DNA of 64,000 nucleotides from Agrobacterium tumefaciens (GTDB lineage Bacteria > Pseudomonadota > Alphaproteobacteria > Rhizobiales > Rhizobiaceae). A program made the position numbers and the translations under genes. The notes below the pieces were generated by a model, which did no database searches, was not told the DNA's origin, and saw only the letters and a program-made list of their open reading frames with translations. The stretch spans positions 248,001 to 312,000 of the forward strand of contig NZ_JXQV01000005.1 in NCBI RefSeq assembly GCF_000834635.1. Direction: 5' to 3'. Below, piece by piece: positions 9,058 through 17,432 of the stretch (the first letter of the stretch is position 1; each line of letters opens with the position of its first letter).

Positions 9058-10146
9058 TCAGATGCGGTCTTCGGTCTTCGCATCGAAAAGGGACGCCATG
9101 GACATATCGAAGGCCAGTTTGACCTTCGCTCCCGGCGCGTAACGTCGGTGACCGCCAACCCGCACGGAAAGCGTGTGACCGGCAAGCTTGAGCCATATGA
9201 GGTTATCTGCCCCCATTGGCTCCTCAATATCAACCACGGCATCATGAATCTCACCGCCGGTGATATCGCCGTCGACCCGCACGTGCTCCGGGCGAACGCC
9301 GAGAACAGCGCCTGTTCCGGGGGTGAGCGCAGTCGAGGCGTCATAACCATCGAGGGTGAAGCTGACGCCATGGGTCTTGAAGACGACCTTGCCTTCTTGC
9401 TCAGCGAGTTCTCCATGGAGGAAATTCATCGATGGTGAGCCGATGAACCCTGCAACGAACAGGTTTTTAGGCTTGTTGTAGATGGAGACAGGATCATCCA
9501 GCTGCTGGATAACGCCACTCTTCATGATCGCGATACGATCTGCCAGCGTCAGTGCCTCGATCTGGTCGTGGGTCACGTAGATCATGGTATTTTTCAGCGC
9601 CTGATGGAGCCGCTTGATTTCCACGCGCAGTTCCGAGCGCAACTTGGCATCGAGGTTAGATAAGGGTTCATCGAACAGGAAGACGTCAACGTCACGGACG
9701 AGGGCGCGCCCGATGGCGACACGCTGACGCTGTCCTCCGGAAAGCTCCGCCGGTTTGCGCTTCAAAAGCGGTTCGATCTGGAGAATTCCGGCGGCGCGCT
9801 TCACGCGCTTGTCGATCTCCTCCTTCGGCATTTTGGCAACCTGCAAACCAAAGGACAGGTTCTTTTCCACCGTCATCTGCGGATAAAGCGCATAGGACTG
9901 GAACACCATGCCGATGCCGCGATCCTTTGGCTCTTCCCAGGTGACGTTGCGATCCTTGATGAAAATCTGCCCTTCCGTCGGTTCTAGAAGGCCAGCAATG
10001 CAGTTGAGCAATGTCGACTTTCCGCAGCCCGAAGAGCCAAGCAGAACAAGAAACTCCCCTTCATAAATATCGAGATTGAGATCCGACAGCACATTGACAG
10101 CGCCAAAGGACAGGGACAGTTCGCGAATAGAGACGCTTTTATTCAT
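9058..10146 (-). CDS. Carbohydrate ABC transporter ATP-binding protein (UgpC/MsmK type)
   Basis: This is the ATPase of a CUT1-family sugar importer. The 362-residue protein has Walker A GSSGCGKST, signature LSGGQRQRVAIGRALVRD, Walker B LFDEPLSNLDAKLR and switch H in YVTHDQ. A C-terminal TOBE/OB regulatory domain (GVRPEHVRV) follows, as in MalK and UgpC. It sits 5 bases behind the inner permease gene in the operon, so the complex is fully encoded here: binding protein, two permeases and ATPase. Confidence 0.93.
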   Translation of the reverse strand: MNKSVSIRELSLSFGAVNVLSDLNLDIYEGEFLVLLGSSGCGKSTLLNCIAGLLEPTEGQIFIKDRNVTWEEPKDRGIGMVFQSYALYPQMTVEKNLSFGLQVAKMPKEEIDKRVKRAAGILQIEPLLKRKPAELSGGQRQRVAIGRALVRDVDVFLFDEPLSNLDAKLRSELRVEIKRLHQALKNTMIYVTHDQIEALTLADRIAIMKSGVIQQLDDPVSIYNKPKNLFVAGFIGSPSMNFLHGELAEQEGKVVFKTHGVSFTLDGYDASTALTPGTGAVLGVRPEHVRVDGDITGGEIHDAVVDIEEPMGADNLIWLKLAGHTLSVRVGGHRRYAPGAKVKLAFDMSMASLFDAKTEDRI

Positions 10147-10151
10147 GAAGC

Positions 10152-11093
10152 TTAACCTTTGACTGCGCCAGCGGCAATGCCGCGGACAAAAAGTCTGCCT
10201 GAAACGAAATAGACGAACAGCGGAACAGCACCGGTCAGAAGGGTCGCCGCCATATTGACGTTGTATTCCTTCACACCCTGAACAGAGTTGACGATATTGT
10301 TGAGCTGAACCGTCATCGGATAATATTCCGGCCTGGTGAACACGACGCCGAACAGGAAGTCATTCCAGATGCCTGTAACTTGCAGAATCATCGCGACCAC
10401 GAAGATCGGCAGCGACATCGGCGCCATGATGCGAAAATAGATCTGCCAGAAATTTGCGCCATCGATACGCGCCGCCTTGAACAATTCTTCCGGCAGGCCC
10501 GCAAAGTAATTGCGAAACAGAAGCGTCAGGATCGGCATTCCAAAAATCGTGTGGACGATAATCAGACCGGTCAGCGTACCATAGACACCCATTTCACGCA
10601 GCACGATCACGATTGGATAGATCATGACCTGATAGGGAATGAACGCCCCGATGATGAGAATGGAGAAGAAGAACTCCGAGCCCTTGAATTTCCAGTTCGC
10701 CAAGGCGTAGCCGCTGACGGATGCAATCAGGATCGACACGAATGTCGATGGCACCATGATACGCACGGAATTCCAGAAACCACGCGAAAGTCCGTCGCAA
10801 TTCAGACCCGTGCAGGCGTTCGACCATGCTTTAACCCATGGCTCGAATGTGATTTCGACCGGCGGGGCAAAGATATTGCCCATGCGAATTTCCGGCATGC
10901 CCTTCAATGATGTGACGATCATCACATAAAGCGGCAACAGGTAATAGATCGCCGCTACGAACAGGCTGCCATAGAGAATGATGTTGCGGCGGGAAATCCG
11001 TTTGCGTGGTTTGCGGCCACGCGGCCCTTCAAGGCGAGAGGACACAGCATCAGTTGCAACGGCGACCGTATTGAGTGTTGAGATATTAGCCAC
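10152..11093 (-). CDS. Carbohydrate ABC transporter permease (MalG-like)
   Basis: This 313-residue inner-membrane permease of a CUT1 sugar importer has six predicted membrane segments and the EAA loop (LPEELFKAARIDGANFWQIY), with a C-terminal KG as in MalG-type subunits. I choose the GTG at 11093, which gives VANISTLNTVAV. GGAGG lies 8 bases before it, and it overlaps the upstream permease stop by only 8 bases. A longer reading from 11144 would overlap the upstream gene by 59 bases. Confidence 0.9.
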   Translation of the reverse strand: MANISTLNTVAVATDAVSSRLEGPRGRKPRKRISRRNIILYGSLFVAAIYYLLPLYVMIVTSLKGMPEIRMGNIFAPPVEITFEPWVKAWSNACTGLNCDGLSRGFWNSVRIMVPSTFVSILIASVSGYALANWKFKGSEFFFSILIIGAFIPYQVMIYPIVIVLREMGVYGTLTGLIIVHTIFGMPILTLLFRNYFAGLPEELFKAARIDGANFWQIYFRIMAPMSLPIFVVAMILQVTGIWNDFLFGVVFTRPEYYPMTVQLNNIVNSVQGVKEYNVNMAATLLTGAVPLFVYFVSGRLFVRGIAAGAVKG

Positions 11094-11988
11094 GCTTGCG
11101 CCCTCCGAATTCGAGGTAAGCCCATGGGACAATGATGATGGCAACGGTGAGCAGCATCATGGTGGAGGCGGCAAAGCCCTGCCCCAGGTTTTGCGCCTGA
11201 AACATGTAGTCATAAACGTATTTTGCTGGCACTTCGGACGCGATGCCCGGTCCACCGCTCGTTTGAGCCACCACAAGATCGTAGACCTTGACGATGCCAC
11301 TGGCGATGATGACGAGCGTTGTGATGAAGACAGGCCGCATCATGGGAATGACGATGAGAATATAGGTCTTCCACATCGGAATCCCGTCAACGCGCGATGC
11401 TTTCCAGATATCCTCATCGATACCACGTAAGCCAGCAAGCATGAGGCACATCACGAGGCCGGTGCCCTGCCAAAGTGCTGCAATCAGGATGCCGTAAATG
11501 ACGAGGTTCGGATCATAAAGCGGATCGAACGTGAAGTCTTCCCAGCCCATTGAGCGCACGACCGACTGGATCCCGAATTCAGGGTTCAGCAGCCACTGCC
11601 AGACAAGGCCGGTGACGATGAAAGAAAGAGCAAAAGGATAAAGAAAGATGGTTCGGAATGTATTCTCAAACCGTATTTTCTGATCCATCAGCGCGGCCAG
11701 AACGAAGCCGATAACGAGACTGAAGATCAGCGACAGTATGCCGTAGATAGCAAGGTTCTGGATCGAAATGATCCAGCGAGGCGCTGCCCAAAGACGCTCA
11801 TATTGCTCAATGCCAATGAACGAGGCGCGCGGCAACAGTTTGGAATTGGTGAAGGAATAAACGACTGTCCAGATCGTTCCACCCATGAAGATGACCATCG
11901 CGGTCAGGATCATGGGTATCGATGCAATCTTTGAATTCAGATTGCGGAATAGCTGGTTTGGACGACCAGAATGGCTTTTGACCGCCAT
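11086..11988 (-). CDS. Carbohydrate ABC transporter permease (MalF-like)
   Basis: This is the second permease of the CUT1 importer, 300 residues with about six membrane segments. It has an EAA-type loop (LRGIDEDIWKASRVDGIPMW) that contacts the ATPase. The start at 11988 (MAVKSHSGRPNQ) is chosen because AGGAGTG lies just upstream; an open frame extends further to 12099 without a good ribosome-binding site. It is separated from the binding-protein gene by about 150 bases that contain a hairpin. Confidence 0.9.
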   Translation of the reverse strand: MAVKSHSGRPNQLFRNLNSKIASIPMILTAMVIFMGGTIWTVVYSFTNSKLLPRASFIGIEQYERLWAAPRWIISIQNLAIYGILSLIFSLVIGFVLAALMDQKIRFENTFRTIFLYPFALSFIVTGLVWQWLLNPEFGIQSVVRSMGWEDFTFDPLYDPNLVIYGILIAALWQGTGLVMCLMLAGLRGIDEDIWKASRVDGIPMWKTYILIVIPMMRPVFITTLVIIASGIVKVYDLVVAQTSGGPGIASEVPAKYVYDYMFQAQNLGQGFAASTMMLLTVAIIIVPWAYLEFGGRKRG

Positions 11989-12099
11989 GTCCCACTCCTT
12001 ATCAATCATAATGGTTGATCGTGCAGCGAACCGCAAAGGATTCACGTCCGCAACACATGTCCTCGGAGCGCCATGAAACCACTGTTTCCAGCAGCACAT

Positions 12100-12128
12100 T
12101 TAGCCGGCTGGTCCATCCAACCGGCTAA
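12100..12128 (-). terminator. Intercistronic hairpin behind the sugar-binding protein gene
   Basis: TTAGCCGG (12100-12107) and CCGGCTAA (12121-12128) form a stem whose inner part TGG/CCA extends it. It lies between the stop of the binding-protein gene and the first permease on the minus strand and has no U-tract. Such hairpins commonly protect the binding-protein mRNA and reduce read-through, giving an excess of binding protein over permease. Confidence 0.6.
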
Positions 12129-12141
12129 AGGCGAGCCTGTA

Positions 12142-13377
12142 TCAGTCGGCAGAACCGATGATCTCGGCGAAGCGCTTCTGCGCTGCATCCGCGGTCAGGG
12201 ATGGGTTTGCAAAGAATTCGGACATCAAGTCCTCCTTCTGCTTTTGCGTATCTGCGGAGATAAGCTGGTCGGTGCTCTGGAGAACCTCACCCTTTGCAAG
12301 AATGGCAAGGCCCTTCTTCATGCAATCATTGGCTGTACCAAGATCGACGTCGCCTCTGATGGGAAGCGAACCCTTCTTCAGGTTGAACGCAACCTGGGTC
12401 TTGGGATCAACGATCACTTCCGCCAGAACCTCCTGAGCCTTCGATTTCGCTTCATCTTTCAGAAGAGGGAAGTAGAAAGCATCGCCGTTGGCTGTCAGCA
12501 ACTCGTTAAGGCCAAGGCCGGGAAGGCAGGTGTAATCAGTTCCGGCCTTCTGGTTGGCAAGCTGAAACTCACCCTGCGCCCAGTCACCCATGACCTGACC
12601 GCCAGCTTTGCCGGTGATGACCATGTTCGTTGCCTGGTTCCAGTCCTGAACATTCGAGCCTTTCGCAAGCTTGCGGGCTTCGTCCGCAGCCACGAAGATC
12701 TTCTTCATTTCCGGTCCGGCAGCAACCTCGGCATCTTTCTCCTTGTAGATCTTTTCATAGAGGTCCTTGCCAGCAAGTGAAATCAGCAGCGTGTCGAACA
12801 AGCCATTGGCCTGCCATGCCTGACCGCCAAGGGCGAGAGGCTGAATACCAGCCTTTTGAAGGGCTGGCGCCGCCGCGACGAATTCAGTCCAGTTTTTAGG
12901 AACCTCTACACCGGCCTTCTTAAAGGCGGCGTTGGAAAGCCATAGCCACTGCCAGGAATGGATATTGACCGGTGCGCAATAAATTTTGCCATCAATTGTG
13001 CAGCTTTCCAGCAGGCTTGCTGGCTTGATGACGTCTTTCCACTTGCCCTTTTCGGCAACATCCGTGAGATCGCGCATCAAACCGGATTGGGCCAGCTCTT
13101 CAGCCTGCCGCCCGTGGTTGAATTGGGTTGCACCCATCGGATCACCACCGGTGATACGGCTGATCATAATTGGACGAGCGGTACCGCCAGAGCCAGCAAT
13201 CGCGCCATCCACCCATTTATTTCCGGTTGCATCGAATGCTTTGGCAAGCTCCCCCACTGCCGCAGCTTCACCGCCTGATGTCCACCAGTGCGTTACCTCT
13301 AGATCTGTAGCCCCTGCGATGGTTGCAGGCACCGTGAAACCGGCCAACAGAGTGGCCAAAATGGCAGTCGTACGCAT
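12142..13377 (-). CDS. Carbohydrate ABC transporter substrate-binding protein (family 1)
   Basis: This is the periplasmic receptor of the CUT1 importer, 411 residues. It has a Sec signal peptide (MRTTAILATLLAGFTVP, cleavage near IAGA-TDLEV). The mature start TDLEVTHWWTSGGEAAAV is typical of glucose- and oligosaccharide-binding family 1 proteins. It is the first gene of the minus-strand operon, with a strong AGGGAGGAG ribosome-binding site 3-11 bases before the ATG. A candidate operator lies about 40 bases upstream. The sugar cannot be named from the sequence. Confidence 0.92.
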   Translation of the reverse strand: MRTTAILATLLAGFTVPATIAGATDLEVTHWWTSGGEAAAVGELAKAFDATGNKWVDGAIAGSGGTARPIMISRITGGDPMGATQFNHGRQAEELAQSGLMRDLTDVAEKGKWKDVIKPASLLESCTIDGKIYCAPVNIHSWQWLWLSNAAFKKAGVEVPKNWTEFVAAAPALQKAGIQPLALGGQAWQANGLFDTLLISLAGKDLYEKIYKEKDAEVAAGPEMKKIFVAADEARKLAKGSNVQDWNQATNMVITGKAGGQVMGDWAQGEFQLANQKAGTDYTCLPGLGLNELLTANGDAFYFPLLKDEAKSKAQEVLAEVIVDPKTQVAFNLKKGSLPIRGDVDLGTANDCMKKGLAILAKGEVLQSTDQLISADTQKQKEDLMSEFFANPSLTADAAQKRFAEIIGSAD

Positions 13378-13416
13378 GAGTCTCCTCCCTCACTGAAACG
13401 TTGCCGTAAAAACCTA

Positions 13417-13438
13417 TGCGAAACATTCCTGTTCCGCA
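13417..13438. promoter_or_regulatory. Candidate operator of the sugar ABC operon (inverted repeat)
   Basis: TGCGAAACA (13417-13425) and TGTTCCGCA (13430-13438) are inverted with one mismatch around a 4-base spacer, 40-61 bases upstream of the binding-protein start. The size and spacing suit a dimeric sugar regulator of the LacI, ROK or GntR type. No regulator gene is adjacent to this operon, so the protein that might bind is unknown. Confidence 0.35.
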
Positions 13439-14236
13439 ACAGCGACTGCAATAAAAAATTAATTTTGATTTTTAATGTTTTCTATCAATACGTTAGCTTT
13501 ATACCGCCGGTGCGGAGGCGCCAAAAACTTACGAAAAAAACACGCTGGAGCAGAAAACAAGGCTGAAGATGAGCGTGAGCAAGGGAAGGGTCGGCCGGGA
13601 CACCAGATCGGGCATGAAAGCGACCTGACAAGGTATGTTTACAGTAACAGGAAGAAGAATTCTTTCGTTACTCCCCCTAGGTTCTAACTGTATTTTGAAT
13701 AATAAGATCAATATATATTTCAGGTAGTGAACGGATTATATTCAACCTTGTCTTCTATCAATTATGTCAATATGCCTCAGTTCTTACCCCCCCCCCGACT
13801 AATCGCAACCGGTCTTAACGCGGCTTTAACCGTTTCGAGGATATCACTTAGCTAATATGATTAGCGAAAACAATCGATAACGACGATATCGTCGAGGTTG
13901 TACCAATCGTAGCGGGTTGCATGATGTCAACTCGACTTTCACACAATGTAGAGATTGGAACGTTGTATCGCCTCCGGGTGATTGCGAACCCATAGCTGTA
14001 TCTCACTGCCAACCGAACGCGTGAAAATGGCGTTCTGGCAGATGGCAAAACTGTGTCTGGCTCCGCGAAGGCGAGTTTGTCGCCGCTCTGCGCGCCCGGA
14101 CGTCCGGACAAGCAGTTACGGACGACCAACGGACACGAAAGCTGTCGTCAAACCGGCAACTCTAAAACAGCATGGTACGAAATCACTGATGTCGCGGGCA
14201 TGAATTGAAGCCAACCGGGGAAGTTAAGGTCTACTA
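13439..14236. other. Gene-poor gap before the che operon
   Basis: About 800 bases contain no reading frame that I can support on either strand. The left part (about 13,440-13,860) is visibly AT-richer than its surroundings and holds a run of ten C at 13787-13796. The right part (13,900-14,230) is GC-normal, with short open stretches in several frames but no recognisable protein. The promoter of the che operon must lie at its right end. The only clear signal there is AAGGT just before the ATG at 14237. Confidence 0.5.
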
Positions 14237-14551
14237 ATGACACCAGAACTAATCAATTTGCCCTCCCAGCTTTCCGTGCGCAACGCATTGGCTGTGCATG
14301 AAACCCTGCTTGAAGCACTGCAAATGAACAGTGCCATTACCGTCGACATACCCGAGGATGCGCAAGCCGATCTGAGCTTCATCCAGCTTATCGAAGCATC
14401 GCGGCTTTATGCCCGAACCGAGGGCAAATACATCATACTCACGAAACCGGCCTCGCCAGAGATAGTCGAAACACTACGGCGCGGCGGTTTCCTCACGACT
14501 ATGGACGAGGCTTCCCGCCTCTTCTGGCTGCACGGAAAGGAAATCCAATGA
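14237..14551 (+). CDS. STAS-domain protein of the chemosensory operon
   Basis: This 104-residue protein resembles the STAS fold of anti-sigma-factor antagonists: a short strand region LINLPSQLSVRNA, ITVDIPEDAQADLSFIQLIEASR and a helical C-terminus. The conserved D-S/L-S segment around DLSFIQL would hold the phosphorylatable serine of such domains. It opens the che operon and overlaps cheY by four bases (ATGA). STAS genes next to cheY/cheA occur in several rhizobial che clusters, where their function is not settled. Confidence 0.8.
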   Translation: MTPELINLPSQLSVRNALAVHETLLEALQMNSAITVDIPEDAQADLSFIQLIEASRLYARTEGKYIILTKPASPEIVETLRRGGFLTTMDEASRLFWLHGKEIQ

Positions 14552-14916
14552 GCGCCAACATTCTCACCGTCGATGACTCTGCGAGCATCAGAATGACAAC
14601 GAAAATCGCGCTGTCCAACGCAGGTTATCAGGTGACGGAAGCTGTTGACGGCGCAGATGGCCTCAGCAGGGCCAAAAGCGGCTCATTCGATCTTATCGTC
14701 ACGGATTTGAACATGCCAAACATGAATGGCCTGGAAATGATCGAGGCGCTGCGTCAGTCGCCGGCGCATACAGGCATTCCCATCATCTTTCTGACGACTG
14801 AGTCAGACGCTGACATGAAATCCCGTGCGAAATCCGCGGGCGCCACCGGTTGGGTCACGAAGCCGTTCGACCCTGAAAACCTCGTCAAAATCGTAAAAAA
14901 GGTTCTTGGTAGATGA
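14548..14916 (+). CDS. cheY: CheY-like single-domain response regulator
   Basis: This 122-residue receiver-only protein has acidic residues D9 and D10 (VDDS), phospho-acceptor D53 (VTDLNMPN), the switch Thr in FLTTES and the conserved Lys in TKPFD. It is phosphorylated by the CheA encoded next and either binds the flagellar switch or acts as a phosphate sink. Four-base overlaps on both sides (STAS before, cheA after) show translational coupling. It is the only cheY in this cluster. Confidence 0.93.
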   Translation: MSANILTVDDSASIRMTTKIALSNAGYQVTEAVDGADGLSRAKSGSFDLIVTDLNMPNMNGLEMIEALRQSPAHTGIPIIFLTTESDADMKSRAKSAGATGWVTKPFDPENLVKIVKKVLGR

Positions 14917-16886
14917 CAATACTGGACCCCATTCAGGTTTTCAGAACAGAGGCAGCAGAACTTTTTGAGCAGATCGAAAACGGTTTGCTCGACCTGTTGC
15001 ATGACCTGTCCAATCAAGGACAGATCGATGCCGTGTTTCGCGGCCTGCATACCCTTAAGGGGTCCGGTGCCATGTTTGGCTTTGAGGCACTGGCGGCCTT
15101 TACCCACCATTGCGAGACCGCCTTCGACCGCGTCCGCAAGGGTGAGGTCCCTGCGAGCAGCGAGCTGATCGCCGCCGTCCTCGAGGCGCAGGATCACATG
15201 CGTTGCCTCGTCGACAACCCTGCGAGAGCACTTCCCGAAACTGGCGATCGTCTGCTTGCAAAACTGCAGGCCGCCGTCGGATCGAATGAAGGCGCAAATG
15301 TCCACCATCTTCCCGTTGCGGCTGCGCCGAAGGCCGAAGCGCCATCTGTTACCACATGGCAGATCGACTTCAGCTTGCCAGCAAATTCCATGGCCAATGG
15401 CACGAACCCTCTGGGTCTTCTGAATGAATTAGCCGACCTTGGGGAGTGCGTCATCGCGGTCAACACAAGCGCAATCCCGTCGCTTGACCATATCGATCCG
15501 ACCAGCCTCTATCTTTCATGGTCGGTGACACTGACCACCGACCAGCCGCGCTCAGCCATTGATGACGTCTTCATCTTCGTCATGGACGACATGACAATCG
15601 ACGTCAAAAAGATTTCGACCGAGATTGTGCCGCCACTTGCGCCCGTGGAAGAGGCCGCCAAGGCAAATCCAGCCGCAGTTCAGGCACAGGCAGACAGCAA
15701 GCAAAACAAGGGCGCTGAAAACGTCCGCGTTCCGGCTGAACGCCTTGATGAACTGATGGACCGCGTCGGCGAATTGGTGATCGCCCAATCCCGACTTTCG
15801 CAGCTGGCCAACTCCAGCGTCGATATTCAACTTCGCTCCGTTTCGGAAGATGTGGAGCGGCTTTCGGGTGAACTGCGCGACACGATGATGGTGCTTCGCA
15901 TGGTGCCCATCGCTCAGCTCTTCAGCCGCTTCCGTCGTTTGACCCACGATCTGGCACGGGAAACCGGCAAACAGATTGAACTTGTAACCGAAGGTGAAAC
16001 AACCGAAGTCGACAAGGTCGTGATCGAGCGCCTGGCTGATCCTCTGGTTCATCTTGTTCGCAACTCCTGCGATCACGGCTTGGAAACACCGGAAGAGCGT
16101 GTTGCGGCAGGAAAAAATCCTGCCGGACAGGTAACCCTCGTCGCACGTCAGACCGGCGGCGATGTCACGATCACCATTCGCGACGATGGTCGCGGCATCG
16201 ACCGGCAGCGGGTTCGTGCAAAGGCGGAATCGTCCGGCCTTATCGCACCCGGCGCGACGCTCACCGACCAGGAACTGTTGCAGCTGATTTTTGAGCCTGG
16301 CTTCTCCACGGCCGCTCAGGTCACGAATCTTTCGGGGCGTGGCGTTGGCATGGATGTGGTCAAGAAGACCATTGAAGCCCTGCGCGGCACCATCAATGTT
16401 ACAAGCAATCCGGGCATGGGCTCGGAAATCACGCTGGCAATTCCGCTCACCCTCGCCATCATCGATGGTCTCTTGGTGCGCGTTGGTACCGGCTGCTACG
16501 TCATTCCGCTTTCGGCGGTTGAGGAGTGCCTCGAACTATCCCAGGAACATGACGTGCAGTCCCGTGGGCGTTCGTTCATCTCGCTGCGCGAAAGCCTTGT
16601 GCCGTTCATCCGTCTGCGAGAACTGTTCCAGACAGGGACCAAGCCCGATCAGTTCCAGAAGGTCGTCGTCATCTCGACAGGCTCTGAGCGCGTCGGCCTT
16701 GTCGTTGATCAAATCATTGGCGACCATCAGACCGTCATCAAGGCTATGTCGAGACTGCACCATGATGTCGCAACTTTCTCCGGCGCGACAATTCTCGGCG
16801 ATGGCAGTGTAGCCCTTATTCTCGATGTGTCGCACCTCGTCATATCCGGACAGCAGCAGGAGGCGCAGATGCGTATCGCCCGATGA
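14913..16886 (+). CDS. cheA: Chemotaxis histidine kinase CheA
   Basis: CheA autophosphorylates in response to receptors and passes phosphate to CheY and CheB. The 657-residue protein has an Hpt domain with H46 (LHTLKGSGAMFG) and a variable linker/P2 region. The dimerisation helices follow (ENVRVPAERLDELMDRVGEL). The HATPase core contains N-box LVHLVRNSCDHGLE, G-boxes DDGRGID and SGRGVGMDVV, and GFSTA. A CheW-like P5 domain is at the C-terminus. It overlaps cheY and cheW by four bases each. Confidence 0.97.
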   Translation: MTILDPIQVFRTEAAELFEQIENGLLDLLHDLSNQGQIDAVFRGLHTLKGSGAMFGFEALAAFTHHCETAFDRVRKGEVPASSELIAAVLEAQDHMRCLVDNPARALPETGDRLLAKLQAAVGSNEGANVHHLPVAAAPKAEAPSVTTWQIDFSLPANSMANGTNPLGLLNELADLGECVIAVNTSAIPSLDHIDPTSLYLSWSVTLTTDQPRSAIDDVFIFVMDDMTIDVKKISTEIVPPLAPVEEAAKANPAAVQAQADSKQNKGAENVRVPAERLDELMDRVGELVIAQSRLSQLANSSVDIQLRSVSEDVERLSGELRDTMMVLRMVPIAQLFSRFRRLTHDLARETGKQIELVTEGETTEVDKVVIERLADPLVHLVRNSCDHGLETPEERVAAGKNPAGQVTLVARQTGGDVTITIRDDGRGIDRQRVRAKAESSGLIAPGATLTDQELLQLIFEPGFSTAAQVTNLSGRGVGMDVVKKTIEALRGTINVTSNPGMGSEITLAIPLTLAIIDGLLVRVGTGCYVIPLSAVEECLELSQEHDVQSRGRSFISLRESLVPFIRLRELFQTGTKPDQFQKVVVISTGSERVGLVVDQIIGDHQTVIKAMSRLHHDVATFSGATILGDGSVALILDVSHLVISGQQQEAQMRIAR

Positions 16887-17431
16887 TGAACCAGCCTCAT
16901 TTTCATCCGTCCGATGCTTTGTGGGCAGATCGTGAAGACCTGGAGGTGCTGACATTCAGCATCGAAGGAGAGACATTCGCGATCGAAGCCGTCCTGGTGC
17001 AGGAAATTCTCGACCTGTTACCGGAGACCGCGGTTCCCGGCAGCATGCCCTTTGTGGCCAGTGTCATCAACTTCCGGGGCAAGGTCATCCCGCTGGCCGA
17101 TATCCGCTTGGCATTCGGCATGGGCGCTGCGGAAAAGACCATCGACAGCCGCATCATCGTGATCGAACTCGCGCTGGAAGGTGAACTGACACTCGTCGGC
17201 CTTCGCACGGACAAGGTCTACGAGGTCACCAGCTTTTCTCGATCAGCCAGCGAGCCGCCGCCCAGTGTCGGCATGCGTTGGCGGCCGGATTACATTCACT
17301 GCCTCATCAAGCGAGGAGCGCAGTTCGTCATCATGCCGAACCTGAATGCGATTTTCACGGCTCCACGTGAGACTTCAGGCTTCAGAAGCCAATCTCGAAG
17401 CAATGTTATCGAACTCACGAAGGAATTTTGA
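16883..17431 (+). CDS. cheW: Chemotaxis adaptor CheW (first copy)
   Basis: This 182-residue CheW-domain adaptor links receptors to CheA. Recognisable parts are [21 protein letters not shown], the interface stretch [20 protein letters not shown] and the IVIEL core strand. The start overlaps the cheA stop (ATGATGA), and the first receptor follows one base after the stop. A second, shorter CheW lies downstream in the same operon (21162-21656). The two probably serve the same CheA. Confidence 0.93.
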   Translation: MMNQPHFHPSDALWADREDLEVLTFSIEGETFAIEAVLVQEILDLLPETAVPGSMPFVASVINFRGKVIPLADIRLAFGMGAAEKTIDSRIIVIELALEGELTLVGLRTDKVYEVTSFSRSASEPPPSVGMRWRPDYIHCLIKRGAQFVIMPNLNAIFTAPRETSGFRSQSRSNVIELTKEF

Positions 17432-17432
17432 C

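Noticed and set aside
13475..13687. Short open frames on both strands in the gap before the che operon
   Set aside because: They have no ribosome-binding sites, no family resemblance, and lie in an AT-rich stretch unlike the coding regions.
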